Assembly (NCBI RefSeq): GCF_006517625.1 | Contig: NZ_VHQI01000007.1 | Span: 186,001-250,000 of the forward strand | Origin: Mixta tenebrionis | Lineage (GTDB): Bacteria > Pseudomonadota > Gammaproteobacteria > Enterobacterales > Enterobacteriaceae | DNA length: 64,000 bases | Direction: 5' to 3' | Part shown: in pieces, positions 38,864 to 47,828 of the stretch | Layout: every line of letters starts with the position of its first letter | Position numbering within the stretch: the stretch's first letter is position 1 | Notes under the pieces: model-generated | Databases searched by the model: none | The model's input: the letters and a program-made list of their open reading frames with translations, nothing else | Told to the model about the DNA's origin: nothing | Made by a program: the position numbers and the translations under genes

Positions 38864-39370
38864 ATGAGAGAAAAAAAAGATTCTGCCTTTTTCGCCCACC
38901 GGAAACGTAAAGATCGGCTGCTGGACGCCACCGAAGTACGCCTGCTGATCCTGAGTATTCTCAGGACGCGAGCCGCACACGGCTATGAGATCATTAAGGC
39001 GATCGAAGAATTATCGCAGGGCGAATATACGCCCAGCCCCAGTCTGATTTACCCCAATCTGGCGCTGATGGAGGAGATGGGCTACATCACAGCGGCTGCG
39101 GAAGAGAGCGCCCGCAAAAACCATCTGATCACCGCCGAAGGCGAGGCCTTTCTTACCCGGCAGCAGACGCAGCTGGAGCAGGTCATGACGCGCCTGGCGT
39201 CGCTGGCGGTGCTGGCGCATAACCGCAGTTTGCCGGACGTGCAGCGCGCCATTCATAATATGAAAATGGCGCTGAATACCCGCCTTGCCGACCAGCAGAT
39301 CTCTCAGCAGACGCTGTATGCGATTGTTGACGTGCTGGATGAAGCGGCGAAAAAAATCGAACGCAGCTAA
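38864..39370 (+). CDS. PadR family transcriptional regulator
   Basis: A 168-residue PadR-type regulator with the winged helix LRTRAAHGYEIIKAIEELSQ followed by YTPSPSLIYPNLALMEEMGY, then a C-terminal dimerisation helix. It resembles E. coli YqjI, which represses yqjH in response to metal. However, the His- and Cys-rich metal-binding N-terminus of YqjI is missing; only a short basic stretch (MREKKDSAFFAHRKRKDR) is present. It probably controls the upstream siderophore-interacting protein gene. ATG 38864 is preferred over GTG 38861 by spacing from AAGGA. Confidence 0.88.
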   Translation: MREKKDSAFFAHRKRKDRLLDATEVRLLILSILRTRAAHGYEIIKAIEELSQGEYTPSPSLIYPNLALMEEMGYITAAAEESARKNHLITAEGEAFLTRQQTQLEQVMTRLASLAVLAHNRSLPDVQRAIHNMKMALNTRLADQQISQQTLYAIVDVLDEAAKKIERS

Positions 39371-39419
39371 CGCGCACGAAATCAACTGAAACGCAGGAGA
39401 TTTCATTAGCAACAGGTTG

Positions 39420-39441
39420 CAAGGCGCCGGACGGCGCCTTG
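39420..39441. terminator. Hairpin between convergent padR and oxidoreductase genes
   Basis: CAAGGCGCC-GGAC-GGCGCCTTG forms a perfect 9-bp stem with a 4-nt loop. No T-run follows on either strand, so it is a weak terminator candidate for the convergent pair. Confidence 0.5.
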
Positions 39442-39445
39442 TGGA

Positions 39446-40546
39446 TTATTCGCTGACGCGATAGCGCTCCAGCCAGTGAGCGTAAGGCGCCGGCAGCACC
39501 CATGCAGCCTTCTCTTCCTGCAGCGCCAGCGCGGCCTGATACGGCCAGTGCGGGTTCGCCAGGTGCGCGCGCCCTACCATCACCAGATCCAACTGCTGCT
39601 CTGCAACGGTACGGTTAGCGATCGCCGGCGCATCGATACCCCAGGCGGAAGCCACCGGAATTTGCGCTTCGCGCCGCACGCGCTCGGCAATGGGCGCGAG
39701 GAACGCCGGGCCCCACGGAATATTGGCATCCGGCGTGGAGAAGCCAACGCTGACGCTCAGCAGATCCAGACCGCCGGCGCGCATCTGACGCGTTACTTCA
39801 ATCGATTCCTGCAGCGTTTGCTCATCGCGGCCATCATATTCAATCACGCCGAAACGCGCGGTCAGCGGCAGATTTTCCGGCCAGACGTGACGCACCGCCT
39901 CCAGCGTTTCCAGCATAAAGCGGCTGCGGCCGGCGAGATCGCCGCCGTAAGCGTCCTGACGCTGGTTAGCCTGTACGGAGAAGAAGCTCTGCGCCAGATA
40001 GCCGTGCGCGAAATGCAGCTCCAGCCATTCAAAGCCGGCATCGCGCGCGCGTCGTGCGGCAGTAGCGAAATCTTCCCGCACGCGGGCGATATCATCCAGC
40101 GTCATCGCTTTCGGCACCTGCGGCAGGTTAGCGCCGAAGGCAACGGCGGAAGGCGCGATAGTTTCCCAACCGCGCCCGTCATCGGCGGCGATATGGTCAT
40201 CGCCTTCCCATGGCCGGTTAGCGCTGGCTTTGCGGCCGGCGTGCGCGATTTGAATGCCCGGCACCGCGCCGGCGGCTTTGATATCACGGGCGATCTGCGC
40301 CAGTTTTTCCGCCTGCGCATCGCTCCAGATACCGAGACAGCCAGGAGTAATGCGTCCTTCCGGCGCCACCGCGGTGGCCTCAACGATAACCAGACCGGCA
40401 CCGCCGCGCGCCAGGCTGCTGTAATGAACGCGATGCCAGTCATTGCTCATACCGTCGGTAGCGGTGTACTGGCACATCGGCGGTACGGCGATGCGGTTAC
40501 GCAGCGTCACGTCCTTTAAGGTAAAGGGTGAAAATAAAGCTGACAT
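39446..40546 (-). CDS. NADH:flavin oxidoreductase (YqjM/XenA type)
   Basis: A second Old Yellow Enzyme homologue, of the thermophilic-like YqjM/xenobiotic reductase class. The 366-residue barrel has RIAVPPMCQYTATDG with the active-site Cys of this class, IQIAHAGRKAS, the substrate pair in WLELHFAHGYLAQSF (His-x-x-His), YGGDLAGRSRFMLE and LTARFGVIEYDGRDE with the FMN-contacting Arg intact. It likely reduces electrophilic alkenes or nitro compounds. It stands alone, 100 bp before a sugar transporter gene on the same strand. Confidence 0.92.
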   Translation of the reverse strand: MSALFSPFTLKDVTLRNRIAVPPMCQYTATDGMSNDWHRVHYSSLARGGAGLVIVEATAVAPEGRITPGCLGIWSDAQAEKLAQIARDIKAAGAVPGIQIAHAGRKASANRPWEGDDHIAADDGRGWETIAPSAVAFGANLPQVPKAMTLDDIARVREDFATAARRARDAGFEWLELHFAHGYLAQSFFSVQANQRQDAYGGDLAGRSRFMLETLEAVRHVWPENLPLTARFGVIEYDGRDEQTLQESIEVTRQMRAGGLDLLSVSVGFSTPDANIPWGPAFLAPIAERVRREAQIPVASAWGIDAPAIANRTVAEQQLDLVMVGRAHLANPHWPYQAALALQEEKAAWVLPAPYAHWLERYRVSE

Positions 40547-40648
40547 TGTTACCTCTTGCGTTCAGAAAGAGAAATTTAAGCGCCCTGAATAGCCGTCTGA
40601 GCCAGCCTTCAGGGCGCAAGCGAAGCGATAATAGTCGCTCCTCCCGCG

Positions 40649-42076
40649 TTAAACTTCACCGTACTTGCTACGCATCATATTTTCGATCTCTTCCAGGCTT
40701 TTGCCGCGCGTCTCCGGCAGCAGGAAGTAAACGAAAACAAACGAGCCGATATTCAGCAGCACGAAAACAAAGAAGGTTTGGTTACCGATCAGGCTCAGCG
40801 TAAGCGGGAAAGCAAAAGCCACGATAGCGTTGCAAATCCACTGGAAAGAGACGGCGATACCGGCCAGCGCGCCGCGGATCTTCATCGGGAACAGTTCGGA
40901 CATCAGCAGCCAGTAAACCGGCGCCACGCACATCTGCATAAAGAACAGGAACACCAGGATGCAGGCCAGCGCCAGATAGCTCTGCGTCAGGTTCTGCGGC
41001 AGCAAAGTCAGGGTCAGTCCCAGCGCCACCTGCGCCAGAATCACGACCGCGAGGCCGGTCATCAACATGCGGCGGCGGCTGAAACGGCTTACCGCCCAGA
41101 TCCCCACCAGCACGGCGATCACTGAAACGATGCCGTTGCCGATAGTTGCGGCGATAGCGGCATTGGTGCCCATGCCGGTGGTTTTCAGGATAATCGGCGT
41201 GTAGTACATAAAGGCGTTTACGCCGGTAAACTGCGCTACAAATCCCAGTCCGCAGCCGGTCAGCAACAGACGGATCACCCAACGCTCCTGCAGCAGCGCC
41301 CGTACCGACGGCCCCTGACGCGCCAGCCGCTCCTGCTTGCGCATCTCCGTCATCTCTTTGCGTACCTCGCGCGGCGTATCCCTGAATTTCTTTAGCACCC
41401 GCAGCGCCTCGGCAAAGCGTCCCTCCGATACCAGCCAGTGTGGAGAGGCAGGTACAAAAAAGGTGCCGAAAAACAGTAAAATGCCCGGCACCATCGCCAG
41501 CGCCAGCATATAGCGCCAGACATGCGGATCGTGCAGCGTATAGCTCATAATGGTGCTGACCACGTAGGCCAGCAGCTGGCCGCTGACGATCATCAGCTCA
41601 TTGCGGCTTACCAGCGGCGCGCGCCGCTTCGGCCCGGCAATCTCGGCAATAAATACCGGCACGGTAGAGGAGCCGCCGCCGACGGCAATGCCCAGCACAA
41701 AGCGCATCGCCACCATCGCAGGCACCGTTGGGGCAACGGCGGTGCCGAGCGCGCCGGCGACAAACAGTAGCGCCAGGCTGCGCAGCGTCATACGGCGCCC
41801 GAAGCGATCGGAAAAAAAGCCGCTCAAAAAAGAGCCAATCGCCGCGCCAAAAATCAGCGCAGAAGTTACCAGCCCTTCGGTAAAGGAGGTTAGCCCCAGT
41901 CCGCCCTGCGACGGCGCGGTGGACATAAAAGGCAGCGAGCCGGAAATAATGCCGGTGTCATAGCCAAAGGCGAGCGCGCCCATGGTGGCGACCAGCACCA
42001 CCATAAAGATACGTTGCCGAACGGTGTCTTTGGTTTGCGCTGCTTCAGCAGGTTGTTCAGATGGAAAATCGGTCAT
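40649..42076 (-). CDS. MFS sugar porter
   Basis: A 475-residue, 12-helix transporter of the sugar porter family. Family marks: GYDTGIISGSLPFM in helix 1, DRFGRRMTLRSL after helix 2, PASPHWLVSEGRF where PESPR is typical, QFTGVNAFMYYTP in helix 7 and PETRGKSLEEIE after helix 12. Substrate unknown; a pentose, hexose or polyol is likely. A CRP site at 42207 implies catabolite control. It differs from galP in the first 30 residues and in the central loop. Confidence 0.9.
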   Translation of the reverse strand: MTDFPSEQPAEAAQTKDTVRQRIFMVVLVATMGALAFGYDTGIISGSLPFMSTAPSQGGLGLTSFTEGLVTSALIFGAAIGSFLSGFFSDRFGRRMTLRSLALLFVAGALGTAVAPTVPAMVAMRFVLGIAVGGGSSTVPVFIAEIAGPKRRAPLVSRNELMIVSGQLLAYVVSTIMSYTLHDPHVWRYMLALAMVPGILLFFGTFFVPASPHWLVSEGRFAEALRVLKKFRDTPREVRKEMTEMRKQERLARQGPSVRALLQERWVIRLLLTGCGLGFVAQFTGVNAFMYYTPIILKTTGMGTNAAIAATIGNGIVSVIAVLVGIWAVSRFSRRRMLMTGLAVVILAQVALGLTLTLLPQNLTQSYLALACILVFLFFMQMCVAPVYWLLMSELFPMKIRGALAGIAVSFQWICNAIVAFAFPLTLSLIGNQTFFVFVLLNIGSFVFVYFLLPETRGKSLEEIENMMRSKYGEV

Positions 42077-42382
42077 ACCACTCCCTGTTATCGGTTTTGT
42101 AAAGGTCGCTGCAGGCGCTGCTAATTGATTTAAAACAGGTTTCTCCAGCCAAACTGACTAAAGGTAAAGCTAAGTTTAGACAGACTTCGCTGAAGTCGCC
42201 TGATTACGTGATAAAGATCACACAGGGAAATGGCAGTTGGCGCCAAAGCGCAGCGGATAACTTAACGGGCGTACGCTGAACGGCTCGGCAATGCAGCGAC
42301 GCGCGACAGCGGGGCAACAGGAGAGGCTCAAGAAGAACTGGCGCGCCGGGCCAGGCCAGCACCGGCGCGCCGCTTTTAACGG
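42077..42382. other. Intergenic region between two MFS genes
   Basis: Noncoding. It contains a CRP site (42207-42222) and GC-rich DNA next to the 3' end of the upstream MFS gene. No terminator with a good T-run was seen. Confidence 0.4.
42207..42222. promoter_or_regulatory. CRP-cAMP binding site upstream of the sugar porter
   Basis: CGTGA-TAAAGA-TCACA matches nine of ten defined positions of TGTGA-N6-TCACA, 131 bp before the start codon of the minus-strand sugar porter gene. Confidence 0.65.
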
Positions 42383-43777
42383 CTATTTCTGGCGCGGCAC
42401 CATTATCGCAACCACCAGGAAAGAGAGCATACAGAAAAGTATATTGACCAGCAGCCCGGAGGTGGCGGCCACGGCTGCCCCCATCGGCAGCATCATTGCA
42501 TAGACGGAGGCGGAAATAGCGATGCCAAACGCGCCGCCCAGCGAGCTGGCCATTTTATAGATGCCGGAGGCCACGCCGATGCGCTCCTCCGGGGCGCTGG
42601 AAATAGCGGTATCCGCAGAGGGCGTGGCGTAAAAACCCAGCCCCAGGCCCAGCAAAATATAGCCGATGCACGCCACGACAATATAGGCGGCGTCAGATAA
42701 ATGCGTTAAGGCGAGCAGCGCCACGCCGACGCCGGCGGTTGCGGTGCCCAGCAGCATCGGCTTACGCGCCCCGACTTTTTGCAGCAGCTTTTCCCCTACC
42801 CGGATCATCCCCAGCACCATAACCAGGTAGCCGATGGTCAACATTCCGGCCTGGAAAGCGTTAAAACCGCGTCCCTGCTGGACGTAAACGCTGGCGACAA
42901 TCAGCGTACCGGCTACGCAGTTAAGGAAAAAGTTGGAGAGCACCGCGCCGCTATAGGCGCGGTGTTTAAACAGCGCAAAGTCGATAAAGCTGGCGCTTTT
43001 TTTACGGCGGGCGTTAATAAAAAACAGCAGCGCCGCCAGCGCAAAAACCGCCGCGGGGATAACGATAACGCTGTTCAGCCAGCCGAGCGCGTTGCCTTTG
43101 GTGATAGTCCAGTTCAGACAGATCAGCATAACCACGAAGGTCAGCAGCCCGAAGTAGTCGAAGCGATGAGTCGCGGCGCTCGCCGCCTTACTTTCCGGCG
43201 TGCCGCGAATCAGCAACATCCCGGCCAGCGCGCAGCAGATCGACAGAATAAACACCCAGCGCCAGCCAAAGTAGGTCGCGATCGCCCCGCCCGCCAGCGA
43301 GCAGAGGCCGGAGCCGCCCCAGGAGCCGATAGACCAAAAGCTCAACGCCCGCTGCCGCGCCTCATCCTGATAGTAAGCTTTAATCAGCGACAGCGTCGCG
43401 GGCATAATACAGGCGGCTGAAAACCCCTGAATAATACGTCCGACGGCAAACAACAGGGTATTTTGCGCCACAACAAGGCAAAAGCAGCCGAGAATACTTA
43501 AGGCGAATCCTGCCTGGGTGAGTTTTACTCTGCCGAAGCGATCGGCAAGATCGCCTGCCGCCACAATAAAGCAGCCGGAAAATAATCCGGTCAGGCTGAT
43601 CGCCAGGTTTAGCGACTCCAGCGGAATAGCCACTTCCTGCTGGATCGCCGGGACAAGATTAACCACCGACTGAGCGAAAAGCCAGAAGGTAAGGACGCCG
43701 AAAATAATTCCGACGATAAGCCGTCCGCTTCCCTGAAAAGCGGCAGGCGCGGCATTATGCGTCTCGGTAACTGACAT
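42383..43777 (-). CDS. MFS transporter, drug-efflux type (DHA2-like)
   Basis: A 464-residue membrane protein with about 14 predicted hydrophobic segments, fitting the DHA2 group rather than sugar porters. Markers are DLADRFGRVKLTQAGF after helix 2, PATLSLIKAYYQDEARQRAL and GSWGGSGLCSLAGGAIATYF in the conserved helix 5 region. The start is ATG 43777 (MSVTETHNAAP) behind GGGAG. The next gene downstream of its promoter side is an M20 amidohydrolase on the same strand. A role exporting a toxic compound or hydrolysis product is possible but unproven. Confidence 0.85.
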   Translation of the reverse strand: MSVTETHNAAPAAFQGSGRLIVGIIFGVLTFWLFAQSVVNLVPAIQQEVAIPLESLNLAISLTGLFSGCFIVAAGDLADRFGRVKLTQAGFALSILGCFCLVVAQNTLLFAVGRIIQGFSAACIMPATLSLIKAYYQDEARQRALSFWSIGSWGGSGLCSLAGGAIATYFGWRWVFILSICCALAGMLLIRGTPESKAASAATHRFDYFGLLTFVVMLICLNWTITKGNALGWLNSVIVIPAAVFALAALLFFINARRKKSASFIDFALFKHRAYSGAVLSNFFLNCVAGTLIVASVYVQQGRGFNAFQAGMLTIGYLVMVLGMIRVGEKLLQKVGARKPMLLGTATAGVGVALLALTHLSDAAYIVVACIGYILLGLGLGFYATPSADTAISSAPEERIGVASGIYKMASSLGGAFGIAISASVYAMMLPMGAAVAATSGLLVNILFCMLSFLVVAIMVPRQK

Positions 43778-43860
43778 AAAGACTCCCTTCACGGTTTATT
43801 TTCCACTGCGGCATCGGCAGCAGAATATTTACAGCGTTGATATGAGCTACGCTAATCGTA

Positions 43861-45030
43861 CTATTGCAAAAACTGCTCGGTCAGATGGCTAAAAAACAGC
43901 GCGCCCGGCACAATTAAATCATCATTAAAATCGTAACCTGGGTTATGCACCATACACCTGTCCGGCTCATCGCCCGCGCCAATAAACAGATAACTGCCGT
44001 TAGGATTCTCCTCCAGCATAAAGGCGAAATCCTCGCTGCCCATCACCGCCGCGGTATCGGTGCAGATCATCTCTTCACTGACGATTCGCCGCGCCACATC
44101 AACGGCAAAGGCCGTAGCGGCGGCATCGTTAATCAGCACCGGGCTGCCGTTAACGTGGGTAATTTTCACCTCGGCGCCAAGGCTTTGCGCCTGACCATGA
44201 GCGATCTCTTTAATACGTTTCAACAGCAGCTGACGCACATCATTATCCAGCGCGCGCACGCTTAGCTTCAGCAGCGCGCTGGCATTAATAATATTGGGCG
44301 CTTCGCCTGAACAGAAGCTGCCTACGGTGACCACCGCCTGGTCAAAAGGCGAGACGTTGCGTGAAACGATAGATTGCAGCGCCAGCACAATATGGCAGGC
44401 CACCAGCGTCGCATCGGTGGTTTTTTCCGGTATCGCGCCGTGCCCGCCCTTGCCGATTACCTCAATATGCAGCGTATCGGAGGAGGCCATCATCGCGCCG
44501 GTTTTAAAATGAAAATGCCCTTTTTTCAGGCCCGGCATATTGTGCAGCGCATAGATGGCATCGCAGGGAAACTGTTGAAACAGCCCATCCTCCAGCATCA
44601 GCCTGCCGCCATACAGCAGCTCTTCGCCCGGCTGGAAAATAAGATGCAGCGTGCCGTTAAAACGGCGGGTGGCGGCCAGATATTCGGCGGCGCACAGCAG
44701 CGTCGCGGTATGGCCGTCATGGCCGCAGCCGTGAAACTTTCCTGCAACGGTGCTGCGCCAGGCGGGATTGCCGCTTTCCGCCATCGGCAGCGCATCCATA
44801 TCCGCGCGCAGCCCCAGCGTTTTGCCGCCGTCGCCCACCTTCAGCGTCCCCACCACGCCCGTTTTCGCCATGCCCCGGTTTATCTGATAGCCCCACTGTT
44901 GCAGTTTATCGGCAACGATGTCGCTGGTACGCGTTTCTTCCAGGCCAATCTCAGGATGCTGATGCAGATCGTGACGCAGCGCGATAAACTGCGCCTGGCT
45001 ATTAACGATATGTTGATATAATTCTTTCAT
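43861..45030 (-). CDS. M20 family amidohydrolase (hippurate hydrolase-like)
   Basis: A cytoplasmic metal-dependent amidohydrolase removing acyl groups from amino acids or cleaving similar amides. The 389 residues show LRHDLHQHPEIGLEE, the metal-binding loop FHGCGHDGHTATLL (C102, H104, H107), QPGEELLYGG with E136/E137 and the dimerisation domain start IGKGGHGAIPEKTTD. MGSEDFAFMLE near the C-terminus carries another ligand. It lies upstream of the DHA2-type MFS gene (84 bp gap) and may be co-transcribed with it. Confidence 0.92.
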   Translation of the reverse strand: MKELYQHIVNSQAQFIALRHDLHQHPEIGLEETRTSDIVADKLQQWGYQINRGMAKTGVVGTLKVGDGGKTLGLRADMDALPMAESGNPAWRSTVAGKFHGCGHDGHTATLLCAAEYLAATRRFNGTLHLIFQPGEELLYGGRLMLEDGLFQQFPCDAIYALHNMPGLKKGHFHFKTGAMMASSDTLHIEVIGKGGHGAIPEKTTDATLVACHIVLALQSIVSRNVSPFDQAVVTVGSFCSGEAPNIINASALLKLSVRALDNDVRQLLLKRIKEIAHGQAQSLGAEVKITHVNGSPVLINDAAATAFAVDVARRIVSEEMICTDTAAVMGSEDFAFMLEENPNGSYLFIGAGDEPDRCMVHNPGYDFNDDLIVPGALFFSHLTEQFLQ

Positions 45031-45427
45031 TATTTTTCCTGTTTCCTGTCCGAAGATGAAAATAAGGCAAAATCACTCGCTATATTTACGCGCTCCGCAC
45101 TAATTAAAATGCGCTCGTTTTCACATAATATAGAAAAAAGCAAACAGGCCGTTAACGATAAGAATTATTATATTATCCGTTCTGGTTAATGTTTAAATCC
45201 CGCCTGAATACCCTGTAAATATATCGCCGCTCACGCCATTCCCGTCGCAATATTCTTCATCTGCGGCGAAAAATAAACTTTTACCCTTAATAAAAATTAG
45301 ATTTAAAGCGACGGATAAAACAATTAATAATGCCGTTAATTAAGAAAAGTATGCGGACTGTATTCGTTTCACCCTTTCGCTGACAAAATATAATAACGGC
45401 AGACCTATAGTCTGCCGCCGTTTCTGC
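45031..45427. other. AT-rich intergenic region
   Basis: About 400 bp between yghU and the amidohydrolase gene, both on the minus strand. It is markedly AT-rich and has no open frame of note. It probably holds the amidohydrolase promoter. No recognised motif or terminator. Confidence 0.4.
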
Positions 45428-46291
45428 TTAACTCAGCTTATCTTCAGTGCGCAGATCGAAATCGGAAGCGTCATGCCGCTCGCGCAGCTGCCGATCGGGC
45501 GCGCCTGAGGTGCGGTTAACGATGCGCCCACGCCGCACCGCCGGACGATCGGCGATGTCCTGCGCCCAGCGTTGCAGTTGGGGATAAGAAGCAACATCGA
45601 GGAACTCCGCAGCCTCATACAGCTCGCCCTGCGCCAGCGCGCCATACCAGGGCCAGATAGCGATATCGGCGATGGTATACTCTTCGCCGGCGATATAGCG
45701 CTGCTGCGCCAGCTGGCGTTCCAGCACGTCAAGCTGGCGCTTCGCTTCCATCGAGAAACGGTTAATGGCGTACTCGATTTTTTCCGGCGCGTAGTGATAG
45801 AAATGACCAAAGCCGCCGCCCAGATAGGGCGCCGATCCCTGTAGCCAGAACAGCCAGTTCAGCGTTTCCGTGCGTGCGGCGCGCTCCTGCGGCAGGAAGC
45901 GACCAAATTTTTCCGCCAGATAAAGCAGGATCGCTCCCGATTCAAATACCCGCACCGCTGGCGTTTCCGAACGATCGAGCAGCGCCGGTATTTTTGAGTT
46001 GGGATTCACCGCCACAAAGCCGCTGGAGAACTGATCGCCCTCACCGATGCGAATCAGATGCGCATCATATTCCGCGCCGCTTTCTCCCAGCGCCAGCAGC
46101 TCTTCCAGCAGGATCGTCACTTTCTGACCGTTGGGCGTGCCCATCGAATAGAGCTGCAGCGGATGCTTGCCGACCGGCAGCTGAGCGTCATGGGTCGCTC
46201 CGGCGATCGGGCGATTAATTTTCGCCCAGCTGCCGGCCCCTTCTCTGTCCCACTTCCAGACCTTCGGCGGCTGATAATTTTTCTCTGACAT
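45428..46291 (-). CDS. yghU: Glutathione-dependent disulfide-bond oxidoreductase YghU
   Basis: A glutathione S-transferase-fold protein that reduces organic disulfides or peroxides using glutathione. The 287 residues match E. coli YghU (288). N-terminal signature VWKWDREGAGSWAKINRPIA, then KHPLQLYSMGTPNGQKVTI, FVAVNPNSKIPALLDRS and the all-alpha domain GGGFGHFYHYAPEKIEYAIN. The cell's own glutathione synthetase is encoded at 10614. It is divergent from the small sigma-54-linked gene. Confidence 0.95.
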   Translation of the reverse strand: MSEKNYQPPKVWKWDREGAGSWAKINRPIAGATHDAQLPVGKHPLQLYSMGTPNGQKVTILLEELLALGESGAEYDAHLIRIGEGDQFSSGFVAVNPNSKIPALLDRSETPAVRVFESGAILLYLAEKFGRFLPQERAARTETLNWLFWLQGSAPYLGGGFGHFYHYAPEKIEYAINRFSMEAKRQLDVLERQLAQQRYIAGEEYTIADIAIWPWYGALAQGELYEAAEFLDVASYPQLQRWAQDIADRPAVRRGRIVNRTSGAPDRQLRERHDASDFDLRTEDKLS

Positions 46292-46413
46292 GATGTCCTC
46301 TCAGGTAATCAGGCAATGTGGATGGTGCTGCTATCGAGTGTAGCAGCCGCATTTCAACAAACTTAACCCTGCTGGCTTTTACCGCCGGCTACGCGGCGGG
46401 CATTGTCAAAAAT

Positions 46414-46432
46414 ACAAATGATTGTCATTTTC
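46414..46432. promoter_or_regulatory. Fur-box-like palindrome
   Basis: ACAAATGATTGTCATTTTC matches the 19-bp Fur consensus GATAATGATAATCATTATC at 13 positions, with perfect AATGA/TCATT arms. It lies between divergent yghU and the small gene at 46571. Regulation by iron is a guess from this motif only. Confidence 0.4.
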
Positions 46433-46500
46433 ACTTGCTATGACCGCATCAAAAAGACAGCGTTCCCGCAGCGCTTCCTGCTATTTCAATAAGTTACTTC

Positions 46501-46516
46501 TGGCATGGCCTTTGCA
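46501..46516 (+). promoter_or_regulatory. Sigma-54 (RpoN) promoter
   Basis: TGGCATGGCCTTTGCA fits the sigma-54 consensus TGGCAYRNNNNTTGCW at every defined position, with the required GG-N10-GC spacing. It lies 55 bp before the start codon of a small gene with a good ribosome binding site, so the promoter is well placed. An activator of the NtrC type would be needed; its binding sites were not identified. Confidence 0.7.
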
Positions 46517-46570
46517 GTTGGAGCACAGAGTCGCTTTATGCGTTGTTAAGCTCACCGTTAAGGAGCCCGT

Positions 46571-46762
46571 ATGTCCTGGTATGATGATTTACAATGTCAG
46601 GTAGAAAAATGCATCTGTCATGCACCGAATCCGTTAATGAGCGAGATGCTGGCGGATATCGGCGTGGAGGCGATGATTAACCAAAATGAAGATCGGCGTT
46701 ATCTCCCTTGCGCACGCCGGACGCTTGTAAGCCGCTTACGCCGCTATTTATTACGCTTATAG
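46571..46762 (+). CDS. Small protein of unknown function behind a sigma-54 promoter
   Basis: A 63-residue protein starting MSWYDDLQCQVEKCICHA with an AAGGAG ribosome binding site at ideal spacing. It has four Cys in the first 50 residues (C9, C14, C16, C47) and a basic C-terminus (RRTLVSRLRRYLLRL) that could form an amphipathic helix. No signal peptide. I recognise no family. The intact sigma-54 promoter just upstream makes it likely to be a real, conditionally expressed gene. The deoxynucleoside kinase gene starts 60 bp downstream and may share the transcript. Confidence 0.6.
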   Translation: MSWYDDLQCQVEKCICHAPNPLMSEMLADIGVEAMINQNEDRRYLPCARRTLVSRLRRYLLRL

Positions 46763-46821
46763 CCAGGGTACGGCCGCGCCGCACACAAAGCCCCCTTCCC
46801 GCTACACTGAGAACTCTTTTT

Positions 46822-47454
46822 ATGAAAATTATTGCAGTTGAAGCCAACATCGCCGCCGGTAAAAGTACGCTTATCGGGCCGCTGGCGGAAAAACTGACGG
46901 CGCTGACGGGCGAGAAATGGCAGCTGATGGTGGAACCGGTGGATGCCGATGCGCAGTTTCTGGCGCTGCTGAAGGATTTCACCGCGCATCCCGGCGACGC
47001 CAATATCCGTATCCGTTTTCAGCTCTACATTACCCGTATGCGCCAGCGTCTGTTGCAGAACCTGCCGGAAGGCAACTACGTGATTGAACGTTCGCTTTAC
47101 AGCGATATGGTGTTTTGCCACGCCAATTTCCTGCAAACGGAGCGCCCGGACGCCAGCTACATGGATTACTACTACACCATTAAAGCCTGCTTTGCCGATT
47201 ATCCGCCGATCGATGTGGTGCTCTATATCGATCGCGATCCGCAGGCCTGTTTTGACAGCTGCATGCGGCGCGCCCGCCCCGGCGAGACCGACTACCCGCT
47301 GGACTACTTCTTCGATTTAAAACGCTTTCACGACGCCTGCCTGCCGCAGCTGGTGCGCCAGTACCCGGCCCGGCTGATTAGCTGGCCGGTGGAGAAAGAT
47401 TTTGCCGATGTGGATCGCCTGGCAGCCAGCCTGCTGGCGCAAACCGGCTGGTAA
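46822..47454 (+). CDS. Deoxynucleoside kinase
   Basis: Phosphorylates deoxynucleosides for salvage. The 210-residue product from ATG 46822 has the P-loop VEANIAAGKST (residues 6-16), MVEP with E38 as probable catalytic base, the ERSLYSD motif at 89-95 and an Arg-rich lid RRARPGETDYPLDY. It belongs to the dCK/dGK/TK2-like family rather than the thymidine kinase Tdk type of enterics. Substrate preference is not evident. Family members of this kind are sparse in Enterobacterales, so horizontal origin is possible. Confidence 0.85.
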   Translation: MKIIAVEANIAAGKSTLIGPLAEKLTALTGEKWQLMVEPVDADAQFLALLKDFTAHPGDANIRIRFQLYITRMRQRLLQNLPEGNYVIERSLYSDMVFCHANFLQTERPDASYMDYYYTIKACFADYPPIDVVLYIDRDPQACFDSCMRRARPGETDYPLDYFFDLKRFHDACLPQLVRQYPARLISWPVEKDFADVDRLAASLLAQTGW

Positions 47455-47828
47455 TTGCCGGCGCCGCGCCTTAGCGACGCAGGGTTAACAGCGTAAGTTG
47501 CTTGCCGGGTGAGTGAAACCTTTATATCCGCCTGACAAAGCTCGCGCAGTTCAGGCGCGTTCAGCATCTGCCGCAGCGCGCCGTTTGCGGCAATCCGCCC
47601 AGCGTTAAGCAGCAGAATGCCGATCGCCGCCCCGCGTAGCGCAGCGCATTTCAAGCGAAGCAAACGCTTACCCAACCGATGCCGCAAATACGCAAAAAAA
47701 TCAGCAGGTAAAACGAGGAAACCCGCTTTCGCCGGCGCGAAAAAATGACTTCCCGTTGGTAACGGAGGCGTAAAAACAGGGGCGGCGCGCAGGTTAGCAG
47801 GAGATAAAGGCGTGCCGACGGAAAACGC
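47455..47828. other. Intergenic region between the kinase and ygbA
   Basis: About 370 bp between convergent genes. GC-rich, no credible gene on either strand, and no clean terminator hairpin. Short open frames here show no family resemblance. Confidence 0.4.

Noticed and set aside
47328-47687. 119-codon minus-strand frame at the end of the kinase gene
   Set aside because: Overlaps the kinase antisense; no ribosome binding site or recognisable domain.
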